A stretch of 15,042 nucleotides of DNA from JBASEY01 sp049652745 (GTDB lineage Bacteria; CSSED10-310): contig JBASEY010000056.1 of NCBI GenBank assembly GCA_049652745.1, forward strand, positions 1 to 15,042, in the 5' to 3' direction. Every line of letters begins with the position of its first letter. The stretch's first letter is position 1. Under the pieces are notes generated by a model, which did not search any database, was not told the DNA's origin, and saw only the letters and a program-made list of their open reading frames with translations. The position numbers were made by a program, and so were the translations under genes. Shown in pieces: positions 6,470 to 14,906 of this stretch.

Positions 6470-6575
6470 TGTCTGAACACGATTACAGGATTAAAGGATT
6501 AACAGGATTGGTCTTTTCTTTCTTGTAATCTAATCGTGCCCATCTTTGTAATCTTTGTAATCGTGTTCAAACAGG
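6470..6575. repeat. GATTA hairpin element, copy 3 (106 bp)
   Basis: Left end TGTCTGAACACGATTACA; the right end is the complement of TGTTTGAACACGATTACA, an 18-bp terminal inverted repeat with one mismatch. Inside are AGGATTAA-type repeats on the left and AATCTTTGT repeats on the right, so most of the element can fold on itself. Confidence 0.7.
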
Positions 6576-6592
6576 TATTGAGGATGCAAGGT

Positions 6593-6627
6593 CAATATCC
6601 AATATCTAATATCCAATATCCAATCAC
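6593..6627. repeat. CAATATC heptamer tandem repeat
   Basis: Five consecutive 7-mers: CAATATC, CAATATC, TAATATC, CAATATC, CAATCAC. Degenerate relatives occur at about 1580-1650. Confidence 0.7.
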
Positions 6628-6746
6628 CAAGTTTTGGAATTCAGAATATATCGCCTTCCAGTTTGATTTAGAATTCTCACCAAGAAAAATCTATCCAAAA
6701 CACAACCAGAAACCCAGTACCAGAAACCAGGAACCGGCGTCCTGCG

Positions 6747-9212
6747 CTAGCGGGACGGCCCGTATCCCCATTCTTTGACAGCCAGTTCACCCAGTATGCC
6801 GCTCATTTCCGGGTTCAGCATCGCGCCGTAGAACCCTAAGCCTGTTACGACATCCTGCCCGGTATCCGGCCAAGTAAACGTCGGAATGACGGTGATGCTG
6901 GTCGTGCCGGTTGGAATATAGATGAGTTCGTAGTCGATGTCTGTGTAATCCGGATAGTCGAAATAGGCCCAGGACGGCCAGAACCAGAATATACCGTATA
7001 CTTCCAGGATGAAAAATGTCGGCACTTTATTCAGAGGCTCATCCGGGTTATCCAGATAACCGGTAACATAAAAATCGTCTCCAGGATGCGCCATATCCGG
7101 CATATTGAGACGCACACCCAGTGGATAGGTCGGCGTCGGTTCCGGTGTTTCCGTTGGTGTGGGTTCAGGCGGCTCAGTTGGCGTGGGAGTGTGGGCTCCG
7201 GTTGGAGTGGACGTCGGAGGTTGTGTCGGTGTGGAAGTGTGCGCCCCAGTCGGTGTTGATGTAGGCGGTGCCGTCGGTGGGGGAGTGTGGGCCCCGGTTG
7301 GCGTGGATGTCGGAGGTTGTGTCGGTGTATCTGTGGATGCTTGAGTTGGAGTCGGTGTATTGGTCGGAATGGTTGTCGGTGTCGGAGTGTTTGTAGGCGT
7401 AGGCGTACTTGTCGGCATCGGTGGTGAAGAAGTGCCGATCAGGCAGAATGAGAGATCATAGTTCGAGCCGCAGTAGTTCCAGGAGTCATTAAAATAATAA
7501 GCACAATCATAGCTCGATCCACTCGGGCCGCCATCCACCCAGGCAAATCCGCATATGCCGGTGCTTTCAGCCTGTACGGAAAACCAACCGTCTGTCAGGG
7601 TGACAGGGGAGGAAAGCATGCCGGCATATCTATAGATAGGGCCATAAGACGGATCGCCTTGAAAATATTTCGTCGTAGGGGCTACAAACATGGTAACGTT
7701 TTCTTCGTAGACGAGGTTGCCGGGAAGCGGACCATATTCAAAGAAACGAATGATATAATTTTGGGAAGGTTTGGTACACGGTTCCATATCATAGTCAACT
7801 TCACAACCCCAGAATTCGATGCCGACAATCGGTTGGCCAAGGCCCTCGAAATCATCGGCAAAATATAAGTCGTAGTATTCATCTGAAAAGGCGAGAAGAG
7901 TCATCGCTTCCGGCAGCACGCCGAATTGTGCGTCGGAACTGCAAATCATAGACGTATCAATCTCGAAAAACGCCTTAGCCGTATGGTCGTTACTCATCAC
8001 TATCGTATCGTCGGGATTCGAGGAATAATAAGCGTCGTCGACTTCCCAGTAAGAGAAGACGGAGGAGAAATACGGGGTCGCGATTATGGAGGCTGTGGTG
8101 TTCTCGATATACTGGTGGGTTCCGACTGCAGGTATAACGCTCCCAGTTCCTTCTCCGCCGGGAGCGAGCATGGTCAGTGTAGCCAAAGGGGAAAAGAAAG
8201 CTTGAACGGTGTGATTGGCATCCATTTTGAGTGTTATGTGCGGCTTCTTTGAATACAGGGTGCCGTCGACTTCCCAACGATCGAATTCCCATGGGTGAAT
8301 AATGCCGTAAGGAATTGCGAACCCGTCAATATGTTTGATTCCATTGAATGTAAAGTAAGAGATAACATCCCCGTTTGTCTTGTCAATCTCAATAAGTTGA
8401 GCATCCTCCGGCAAGCTAAGTTGGGCAAGCGTCAGGAATAGTCTGCCATGATCCTTGTCATATTCCATGCCTTGGGAATAGTCAGCATCAAAGCCTGTCG
8501 GGCCCAGCAAGGTCGCTGCACCGGTGCTGACATTGACTGTGTATATGGCGTCCGTGGCTTTACAATGCGCATAAAGAACGCCGTCACCGTATGCAATATC
8601 GACGATCGAGAGGGACGGTCCAAACGGTCCGACCAGCGTGGTTGCGCCTGTTGACCTGTTTAACGTGAACAAATGACTTTTAGAGCTGGCATACATGATA
8701 TCGTTTACCTCATCGTATGCTATTCCGCTCAGAATATCTTGACCCGTCGAGCCGACAATTGTCATCGTCCCATCTGAAGGATTTACCGTATACAAAATGC
8801 GGTTATAGTAATTAATGACGTGCCACTTGCCGTCAGCCCATGTTCCACCACATATGTAATCACCCGAATAAGTTCCTATAGCCGTTATGTTTCCTGAATC
8901 CCAAGGATCGAACGCAAATATGGTTTCAAGATTGAAAGTTAGATCGAACGCATACCAGGTCGATGACGGTATAGCGCCCAAACGGATGTCTTGGCCGAGT
9001 GGAAAGTCATGTTTTCCGGGCTCCGGAACGACAATGCCATTACCGACAGAATACAGCATGTTGAGTTCCCGCGTATCAGCCATGTCGGTATTATCCAATG
9101 AGTCATCCGATACCGGTGAAAATCGGGCGTTGCCGATGGCAGCGGCTGTCCGTCCTGGAGTAATCGAAGACAGTACTGTTGCCAATATTATCATCACTAG
9201 AAGCTTTTTCAT
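6747..9212 (-). CDS. Large secreted modular protein (propeller-like + InlB-like repeats + Thr-Pro linker + C-terminal beta domain), third of array
   Basis: ATG at 9212 is chosen because it begins the signal peptide MKKLLVMIILATVLSS...AAA and has GAGGAGG 8 nt upstream. An earlier in-frame Met lies in the duplicated intergenic sequence. 821 aa. Residues about 90-300 are DUF4394/PQQ-like repeats (LFTLNRSTGATTLVGPFG, IYTVNVSTGAATLLGPTG) likely forming a propeller. Residues about 310-420 hold two InlB-like repeats (FDRWEVDG, FSYWEVDD). A Cys-containing beta domain follows, then a Thr-Pro linker with three 16-residue units, then a C-terminal domain with FWFWPSW and GFYGAML. It ends EWGYGPSR, two residues longer than its paralogues, at the border with the intergenic repeat. 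No catalytic motif is seen; an adhesive or structural surface role is inferred. Confidence 0.8.
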   Translation of the reverse strand: MKKLLVMIILATVLSSITPGRTAAAIGNARFSPVSDDSLDNTDMADTRELNMLYSVGNGIVVPEPGKHDFPLGQDIRLGAIPSSTWYAFDLTFNLETIFAFDPWDSGNITAIGTYSGDYICGGTWADGKWHVINYYNRILYTVNPSDGTMTIVGSTGQDILSGIAYDEVNDIMYASSKSHLFTLNRSTGATTLVGPFGPSLSIVDIAYGDGVLYAHCKATDAIYTVNVSTGAATLLGPTGFDADYSQGMEYDKDHGRLFLTLAQLSLPEDAQLIEIDKTNGDVISYFTFNGIKHIDGFAIPYGIIHPWEFDRWEVDGTLYSKKPHITLKMDANHTVQAFFSPLATLTMLAPGGEGTGSVIPAVGTHQYIENTTASIIATPYFSSVFSYWEVDDAYYSSNPDDTIVMSNDHTAKAFFEIDTSMICSSDAQFGVLPEAMTLLAFSDEYYDLYFADDFEGLGQPIVGIEFWGCEVDYDMEPCTKPSQNYIIRFFEYGPLPGNLVYEENVTMFVAPTTKYFQGDPSYGPIYRYAGMLSSPVTLTDGWFSVQAESTGICGFAWVDGGPSGSSYDCAYYFNDSWNYCGSNYDLSFCLIGTSSPPMPTSTPTPTNTPTPTTIPTNTPTPTQASTDTPTQPPTSTPTGAHTPPPTAPPTSTPTGAHTSTPTQPPTSTPTGAHTPTPTEPPEPTPTETPEPTPTYPLGVRLNMPDMAHPGDDFYVTGYLDNPDEPLNKVPTFFILEVYGIFWFWPSWAYFDYPDYTDIDYELIYIPTGTTSITVIPTFTWPDTGQDVVTGLGFYGAMLNPEMSGILGELAVKEWGYGPSR
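7188..7331 (-). repeat. 48-bp minisatellite in the Thr-Pro linker, 3 units
   Basis: Three in-frame 48-bp units encode TPTQPPTSTPTGAHT-type 16-mers. Paralogues have four. Confidence 0.8.
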
Positions 9213-9250
9213 AGATGATTCCTCCTCGGAATATTTAAAAACCAGATAGT

Positions 9251-9279
9251 AAAAAGCCGCCAATTCCTCAAAGAATCGG
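9251..9279 (-). terminator. Hairpin with T tract between second and third large genes
   Basis: On the - strand CCGATTC-TTTGAG-GAATTGG (one G-U pair) is followed by CGGCTTTTT. It could terminate or attenuate transcription between the paralogues. The stem is short, so this is tentative. Confidence 0.3.
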
Positions 9280-9309
9280 AAAGCGCAGCGTTTCATTCAG
9301 TCCTCAGCA

Positions 9310-11802
9310 CTACGGCCCATAGCCCCATGCCTTGATCGCAATCTCACCCATGATATCGCTCATTTCCTGATTCAGCATCGCGCCATAAAATCCCAGGCCG
9401 GTCACGATATCCGATCCGGTATCCGGCCACACAAACTGCGGAATGACGGTGATGCTGGTCGTGCCGGTTGGAATATAGATGAGTTCGTAATCGATGTCAG
9501 TGTAATCCGGATAGTCGAAATATGCCCAGGACGGCCAGAACCAGAATTTACCGTATACTTCCAGGATGAAAAATGTCGGCACTTTACTCAGAGGCTCATC
9601 CGGGTTATCCAGATAACCGGTAACATAAAAATCTTCTCCGGGATGCGCCATATCCGGCATATCGAGACGTACACCCAGCGGATAGCTCGGCGTCGGCTTC
9701 GGTGTTTCCGTTGGCGTGGGAGTGTGCGCCCCAGTCGGTGTTGACGTAGGCGGCTCAGTCGGTGGGGGAGTGTGGGCTCCGGTTGGAGTGGACGTCGGAG
9801 GCTGTGTCGGCGTGGGAGTGTGCGCCCCCGTCGGTGTTGACGTAGGCGGTGCCGTCGGTGTGGAGGTTTGCGCCCCGGTTGGAGTGGATGTCGGAGGTTG
9901 TGTCGGTGTATCCGTGGAGACTTGAGTTGGTGTCGGGGTATTGGTCGGAATGGTTGTCGGTGTGTTTGTAGACGTAGGCGTACTTGTCGGTATCGGTGTT
10001 GAAGAAGTGCCGATCAGGCAGAATGAGAGATCATAGTTATAGCCGCTGTAGTTCCAGGAGTCATTAAAATAATAAGCACAATCATAGCTCGATCCACTCG
10101 GGCCGCCATCCACCCAGGCAAATCCGCATATGCCGGTGCCTTCAGCCTGCACGGAAAACCAACCGTCTGTCAGGGTGACAGGGGAGGAAAGTATGCCGGC
10201 ATATCTATGGATAGGGCCATAAGACGGATCGCCTTGAAAATATTTCGTCGTAGGGGCTGCAAACATGGTAACGGTCTCTTCGTAGACGAGGTCGCCGGGA
10301 AGCGGACCATATTCAAAGAAACGAATGATATAATTTTGGGAAGGTTTGGTACACGGTTCCATATCATAGTCAACTTCACAACCCCAGAATTCGATGCCGA
10401 TAATCGGTTGGCCAAGGCCCTCGAAATCATCAGCAAAATATATGTTGTAGTATTCATCTGAAAAGGCGAGAAGAGTCATCGCTTCCGGCAGCACGCCGAA
10501 TTGAGCGTCGGAACTGCAAATCATAGACGTATCAATCTCGAAAAACGCCTTAGCCGTATGGTCGGTACTCATCACTATCGTATCGTCGGGATTCGAGGAA
10601 TAATAAGCGCCATCGACTTCCCAGTAAGAGAAGACGGAGGAGAAATACGGGGTCGCGATTATGGAGGCGGTGGTGTTCTCGATATACTGGTGGGTTCCGA
10701 CTGCAGGTATAACGCTTCCAGTTCCTTCTCCGCCGGGAGCGAGCATGGTCAGCGTCGTTTTAGTCGAAGCGGCGGAAGTGAAGAAAGCTTGAGCGGTGTG
10801 ATTGGCATCCATTTTGAGCGTTATGTTCGGCTCATTCGAATACAGGATGCCGTCGACTTCCCAACGATCGAATTCCCATGGGTGAGTAATGCCGTAAGGA
10901 ATTGCGAACCCGTCAATGCATTTGATTCCATTGAATGTAAAGTAGGAGATACCAGCTCCGTTTGTCTTGTCGATCTCAACAAGTCGAGGATCTTCCGACA
11001 AGCTGTTTGGGACAAACGTCAGGAATAGCCTGCCATGATCCTTGTCATATTCCATGCCTTGGGCATAGTTGGAATCGAAGCCTGTCGGGCCGATTAACGT
11101 TGCTTCGCCGGTGCTGACATTGACTGTGTATATGGCGTCCGTGGCGATACAATGCGCATAAAGAACGCTGTCACCGTATGCTATATCGACGATCATGAGG
11201 TCCGATCCAAACGGCCCGACCAGCGTCGCCGCACCTGTTGACCTATTTAACGTGAACAAATCAGTTTCAGAGCTGGCATACATGATATCGGTGACTTCAT
11301 CGTATGCAATTCCGGTCAGTTGGTCTTGATTCGTCGAGCCGACAAGTGTCATCGTCCCATCTGAAGGGTTTGCCGTAAACAAATTGGAGTTCCAGAAATT
11401 AATGGCGTACCACTTGCCGTCAGCCCATGTTCCACCACTTATGAAATCAAATCCAGAAAAATACGTTCCTATAACCGCTGTGAGCCCCGAATCCACAGGA
11501 TCGAACATAATTAGGTAGTGATCGGGATGTTCTTCGAACGCAAACCAGGTTGATGACGGTATAGCGCCCAAACGGATGTCTTGGCCGAGTGAAAAGCTAT
11601 GTTTTCCAGGCTCCGGAACGACAATGCCATTACCGACAGGATATAGCATGTTGAGTTCCCGCGTATCAGCCATATCGGTATTACCCAATGAGTCATCCGA
11701 TACCGGTGAAGATCGGACGTTGAGGATGGCAGTGGCTGTCCATCCTGGAGTAATCAAGGACAGAACTGTTGCCAATGTTATAAATACCAGAAGCTTTTTC
11801 AT
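9310..11802 (-). CDS. Large secreted modular protein, second of array
   Basis: 830 aa, ATG at 11802, GAGGAGG 8 nt upstream. Signal peptide 1-25 (MKKLLVFITLATVLSLITPG...ATA). Residues about 120-300 are propeller-type repeats, including ADGKWYAINFW, LFTLNRSTGAATLVGPFG and IYTVNVSTGEATLIGPTG. InlB-like repeats lie at 310-341 and 390-421 (W-VDG, then TAQAFF/TAKAFF). A beta domain with Cys 475, 484, 559, 575 and 595 occupies about 428-600. The Thr-Pro linker spans about 601-706, including four 16-residue units (631-694). The C-terminal beta domain is 707-830 (VYGKFWFWPSWAYF, GFYGAML). Its middle part is nearly identical to the third gene, while its last 45 residues differ from both sisters (EIAIKAWGYGP). 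Function unknown; extracellular. Confidence 0.8.
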   Translation of the reverse strand: MKKLLVFITLATVLSLITPGWTATAILNVRSSPVSDDSLGNTDMADTRELNMLYPVGNGIVVPEPGKHSFSLGQDIRLGAIPSSTWFAFEEHPDHYLIMFDPVDSGLTAVIGTYFSGFDFISGGTWADGKWYAINFWNSNLFTANPSDGTMTLVGSTNQDQLTGIAYDEVTDIMYASSETDLFTLNRSTGAATLVGPFGSDLMIVDIAYGDSVLYAHCIATDAIYTVNVSTGEATLIGPTGFDSNYAQGMEYDKDHGRLFLTFVPNSLSEDPRLVEIDKTNGAGISYFTFNGIKCIDGFAIPYGITHPWEFDRWEVDGILYSNEPNITLKMDANHTAQAFFTSAASTKTTLTMLAPGGEGTGSVIPAVGTHQYIENTTASIIATPYFSSVFSYWEVDGAYYSSNPDDTIVMSTDHTAKAFFEIDTSMICSSDAQFGVLPEAMTLLAFSDEYYNIYFADDFEGLGQPIIGIEFWGCEVDYDMEPCTKPSQNYIIRFFEYGPLPGDLVYEETVTMFAAPTTKYFQGDPSYGPIHRYAGILSSPVTLTDGWFSVQAEGTGICGFAWVDGGPSGSSYDCAYYFNDSWNYSGYNYDLSFCLIGTSSTPIPTSTPTSTNTPTTIPTNTPTPTQVSTDTPTQPPTSTPTGAQTSTPTAPPTSTPTGAHTPTPTQPPTSTPTGAHTPPPTEPPTSTPTGAHTPTPTETPKPTPSYPLGVRLDMPDMAHPGEDFYVTGYLDNPDEPLSKVPTFFILEVYGKFWFWPSWAYFDYPDYTDIDYELIYIPTGTTSITVIPQFVWPDTGSDIVTGLGFYGAMLNQEMSDIMGEIAIKAWGYGP
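9721..9912 (-). repeat. 48-bp minisatellite in the Thr-Pro linker, 4 units
   Basis: Exactly 192 bp, four in-frame 16-codon units with Q, A, Q, E at the TPT-x-PP position. Confidence 0.8.
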
Positions 11803-11840
11803 AGATGATTCCTCCTCGGAATATTTAAAAACCAGTCAGT

Positions 11841-11869
11841 AAAAAGCCGCCAATTCCTCAAAGAGTCGG
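11841..11869 (-). terminator. Degenerate hairpin with T tract between first and second large genes
   Basis: Duplicate of 9251-9279. The stem here has one additional mismatch (CCGACTC), so it is weaker. The flanking ~100-bp spacer is nearly identical to the other spacer, showing that it was duplicated with the gene. Confidence 0.2.
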
Positions 11870-11900
11870 AAAACGCAGCGTTCCACTCAGTCCTCAGCAT

Positions 11901-14408
11901 TTAGGGTCCATACCCCCATTCTTTGACAGCCAGTTCACCCAGTATGCCGCTCATTTCCGAGTTCAGCATCGCGCCGTAGAATCCCAGGCCCGTCACGATA
12001 TCCTGCCCGGTATCCGGCCAAGTAAACGCCGGAATGACGGTGATGCTGGTCGTGCCGGTTGGAATGTAGATGAGTTCGTAATCGATGTCAGTGTAATCCG
12101 GATAGTCGAAATAGGCCCAAGACGGCCAGAACCAGAATTTACCGTAAACTTCCAGGATGAAAAATGTCGGCACTTTACTCAGAGGCTCATCCGGGTTATC
12201 CAGATAACCGATAACATAAAAATCGTCTCCGGGATGCGCCATATCCGGCATATCGAGACGCACACCCAGCGGATAGCTCGGCGTCGGTTCCGGTGTTTCC
12301 GTTGGTGTGGGTTCAGGCGGCTCAGTTGGCGTGGGAGTGTGCGCCCCAGTCGGTGTTGACGTAGGCGGCTCAGTCGGTGGGGGAGTGTGGGCTCCGGTTG
12401 GAGTGGACGTCGGAGGTTGTGTCGGCGTGGAAGTGTGCGCCCCGGTTGGCGTGGACGTCGGAGGTTGTGTCGGCGTGGAAGTGTGCACCCCGGTTGGAGT
12501 GGAAGTCGGAAGTTGTGTCGGTGTATCTGTGGAGACTTGAGTTGGAGTCGGGGTATTGGTCGGAATGTTTGTCGGTGTCGGTGTGTTTGTAGGTGTAGGC
12601 GAACGTGTCGGCGTCGGTGTTGGAGATGCGCCGAGCAGGCAAAATGCGAGGTTATAGTTCAAGCCGAAGTAGCTCCAGGAGCCTTCCCAATTCAATGCAC
12701 AATCATAGCCCCCAAAATTCGTGCCGCCATCCACCCAGGCAAATCCACATATACCGGTGTCTATAGCCTGGGTGGAAAACCAACCGTCTGTCAGAGTGAC
12801 AGGAGCGGAAAGCATTCCGGTATATTTATAGATAGGACCATAAGAGGGATCACCTTTAAGATATTTCGTTGAGGGGATTGCAGTCATGGTAACGGTTTCT
12901 TCGTGGACGAGGTTGCCGGGAAGCGGGCCGTATTCAAAGAATCGAATGATATAATCTTTGGAAGGTTTGGTACACGGTTCCATATAACCGGTAACTTCAC
13001 AAGCCCAGAATTCGATGCCGACAATCGGTTGGCCAAGGCCAGTGAAATCATCGGCACAGTAATAGGTGTAGTATTCATCTGAAAAGGCGACAAGAGTCTC
13101 TGCTACCGGCACTATGCCGAATAGTGCGTTAGAGCTGCACAACACAGTCGTATCGATATTGAAAAACGCCTGAGCCGTATGATCGTTACTCATCGATATC
13201 GTATCGTTGGGGTTCGAGGAATAATAAGCGCCGTCGACTTCCCAATAAGAGAAGATGGAGAAGGAATGCGGAGTCGCGGATATAGAGGCCGTGGTGTTCT
13301 CGATATACAGGTGGGTTCCGACTCCAGGTACAACGATTCCAGATCCTTCTCCGCCGGGAGTGAGCATGGTCAGCGTTTTAGTCGAAGCGGAGGTCGTAAA
13401 GAAAGCTTGAGCGGTGTGATTGGCATCCATTTTGAGCGTTATGTTCGGCTTATTTGAATACAGGATGCCGTCGACTTCCCAACGATCGAATGTCCATAAA
13501 TGTGGTATGCCGTAAGGAATTGCGAACCCGTCAACCTGCCTGGCTTCATTGAATTTAAAGTAGGAGATACCAGCTCCGTTTGTCTTGTCGATCTCAACAA
13601 GGTAAGCATACCCGGTATCCGGGACAAGCGTCAGGAATAATCTGCCATGATCCTTGTCATATTCCATGCCTTGGGCATTGTTGGCATTGAAACCTGTCGG
13701 GCCGATTAACGTTGCTTCGCCGGTGCTGACATTGACTGTGTATATGGCGTCCGTGGCGATACAATGCGCATAAAGAACGCCGTCACCGTATGCAATATCG
13801 ATGATCGAGAGGGACGGTCCAAACGGCCCGACCTGCGTGATTGCGCCTGTAAACCTGTTTAACGTGAACAAAAAATTTGAAGAGCTGGCATACATGATAT
13901 CGTTGACGTCATCGTATGCTATTCCGGTCAGAATGACTTGACCCGTCGAGCCGACAAGTGTCATCGTCCCATCTGAAGGATTTACCGTATACAAATTGTG
14001 GGGATCGTAACTGATGGCGTACCACTTGCCGTCAGCCCATGTTCCACCAAATATATATTTATCCGGATTAATTCCTATAAACGTTATATCCCCCAAATCA
14101 GCGGGATCGAACATAAATGGTTGGAGATAGGGAGTCAGGCAGAACGCATACCAGGTTGATGACGGTATAGCGCCCAAACGAATGTCTTGGCCAAGTGAAA
14201 AGTTATGTTTTCCGGGCTCCGGAACGACAATGCCATCACCGACAGGATACAGCATGTCAAGTTCCCGCGTATCAGCCATGCCGGTATTATCCAATGAGTC
14301 ATCCGATACCGGTGAAGATCGGGCGTTGCCGATGGCAAAGGAATCCGATCCCGGAACGATCAACATCAGTGTCGTTGCTAAGAGCATGATCGATAAATGC
14401 TTCCTCAT
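11901..14408 (-). CDS. Large secreted modular protein, first of array
   Basis: 835 aa. ATG at 14408 is chosen over an in-frame Met 45 nt upstream because GAGGAGG lies 8 nt before it and it starts a signal peptide (MRKHLSIMLLATTLMLIVPG...SFA). Architecture matches the two downstream paralogues: propeller-like repeats (LFTLNRFTGAITQVGPFG), two InlB-like repeats (FDRWEVDG, FSYWEVDG), a beta domain with Cys residues, a Thr-Pro linker with four 16-residue units and a C-terminal FWFWPSW beta domain. The cysteine-containing beta domain is clearly diverged here (SSNALFGIVPVAETL). The last 45 residues are almost those of the third gene. As promoter-proximal gene it probably leads an operon. Function unknown; extracellular. 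Confidence 0.8.
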   Translation of the reverse strand: MRKHLSIMLLATTLMLIVPGSDSFAIGNARSSPVSDDSLDNTGMADTRELDMLYPVGDGIVVPEPGKHNFSLGQDIRLGAIPSSTWYAFCLTPYLQPFMFDPADLGDITFIGINPDKYIFGGTWADGKWYAISYDPHNLYTVNPSDGTMTLVGSTGQVILTGIAYDDVNDIMYASSSNFLFTLNRFTGAITQVGPFGPSLSIIDIAYGDGVLYAHCIATDAIYTVNVSTGEATLIGPTGFNANNAQGMEYDKDHGRLFLTLVPDTGYAYLVEIDKTNGAGISYFKFNEARQVDGFAIPYGIPHLWTFDRWEVDGILYSNKPNITLKMDANHTAQAFFTTSASTKTLTMLTPGGEGSGIVVPGVGTHLYIENTTASISATPHSFSIFSYWEVDGAYYSSNPNDTISMSNDHTAQAFFNIDTTVLCSSNALFGIVPVAETLVAFSDEYYTYYCADDFTGLGQPIVGIEFWACEVTGYMEPCTKPSKDYIIRFFEYGPLPGNLVHEETVTMTAIPSTKYLKGDPSYGPIYKYTGMLSAPVTLTDGWFSTQAIDTGICGFAWVDGGTNFGGYDCALNWEGSWSYFGLNYNLAFCLLGASPTPTPTRSPTPTNTPTPTNIPTNTPTPTQVSTDTPTQLPTSTPTGVHTSTPTQPPTSTPTGAHTSTPTQPPTSTPTGAHTPPPTEPPTSTPTGAHTPTPTEPPEPTPTETPEPTPSYPLGVRLDMPDMAHPGDDFYVIGYLDNPDEPLSKVPTFFILEVYGKFWFWPSWAYFDYPDYTDIDYELIYIPTGTTSITVIPAFTWPDTGQDIVTGLGFYGAMLNSEMSGILGELAVKEWGYGP
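12336..12527 (-). repeat. 48-bp minisatellite in the Thr-Pro linker, 4 units
   Basis: Four in-frame 48-bp units. The middle two are almost identical in DNA, consistent with recent slippage or unequal exchange. Confidence 0.8.
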
Positions 14409-14471
14409 ATGGTGTTCCTCCTCAAAAAAATCAAATACTTGGCGATAAAACACCGCTGAATCGTCTCGAAG

Positions 14472-14507
14472 TCATCTGTTGATAATAGTCCTCATATCAA
14501 CAGATGA
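14472..14507 (-). promoter_or_regulatory. Perfect 13-bp inverted repeat in the leader of the large-gene array
   Basis: TCATCTGTTGATA and TATCAACAGATGA flank a 10-nt loop, 63 nt upstream of the ATG at 14408. No T run follows on the - strand, so it is not an obvious terminator. Candidate 5' mRNA stabiliser, RNA switch or operator. Confidence 0.6.
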
Positions 14508-14529
14508 ATCCGTGCGCATGATGCAAGTG

Positions 14530-14546
14530 TAAAAACCCTGTTTTTA
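14530..14546. promoter_or_regulatory. Short inverted repeat TAAAAAC-3 nt-GTTTTTA in the same leader
   Basis: Perfect 7-bp arms with a 3-nt loop, between the promoter and the 13-bp repeat. May be a small hairpin or a protein site. Confidence 0.35.
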
Positions 14547-14632
14547 GCCCAAATCCCCTTCGCAAACCTTTAAAAACACGACATCGATTTACCTGAAAAT
14601 TACTTTCTACGCATGCATCACGCATAGAATTA

Positions 14633-14661
14633 TTTATAATAATCGCAGCGTTAAAAAGCAA
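14633..14661 (-). promoter_or_regulatory. Probable sigma-70-type promoter of the large-gene array
   Basis: Reading the - strand: TTGCTT (14661-14656), 17-nt spacer, TATAAA (14638-14633). It implies a leader of roughly 215 nt containing both inverted repeats. Confidence 0.4.
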
Positions 14662-14826
14662 GTAAAAGTGGAAAAAAAAAACAATTTGAGTCGCGGCCGT
14701 TTTTAATTGACCACCTCACAAGTCTCTTTTTCCTGCAATGGAGAAGGGGCCGTGGGATAGGATGAAATCTCTCCGGGCGATAACGTGAGGCTGCTGGATA
14801 AAATCGAGAAAAAAGTCGTAGATAGT
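14662..14826. other. Divergent intergenic stretch without a recognised gene
   Basis: It contains an A run (near 14670-14680) and a GC-richer tract (about 14740-14800) unlike its surroundings. I see no RBS-led ORF. Confidence 0.4.
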
Positions 14827-14856
14827 TTGCTTTTTGAATAGTATTTGTTGTATTAT
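14827..14856 (+). promoter_or_regulatory. Possible promoter of the terminal short ORF
   Basis: TTGCTT (14827-14832), 18-nt spacer, TATTAT (14851-14856), about 50 nt before an RBS-led ATG. Confidence 0.35.
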
Positions 14857-14906
14857 TATTACGTTAAGGAGTTAGTTAACCGTCTGTAAGCAAGGAGGTA
14901 TTTACA

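Larger units (their letters stand above)
6216..6746. other. Intergenic region between Fic cassette and large paralogue array
   Basis: 6216-6398 holds no gene I can support. A coding-like stretch at about 6319-6398 has no RBS and runs into the GGGAC tandem. From 6399 the full composite repeat follows: GGGAC tandem, GATTA element, CAATATC heptamers, degenerate AAACCAG repeats (about 6698-6735), ending at the stop codon of the large minus-strand gene. Confidence 0.55.

Noticed and set aside
6317..6528. Coding-like stretch (GANLFVAYIKNNVRTLRD) before the GGGAC tandem
   Set aside because: No RBS, unknown family, and the frame runs into tandem repeats; at most an unidentifiable fragment.
5139..6627. 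Heptamer repeats as a CRISPR array
   Set aside because: Units are 7 bp and directly adjacent, with no spacers of constant length.
7159..12592. Plus-strand ORFs rich in GVDVGG repeats opposite the Thr-Pro linkers
   Set aside because: They are antisense shadows of the 48-bp minisatellite; no RBS, and the opposite strand has clear protein families.
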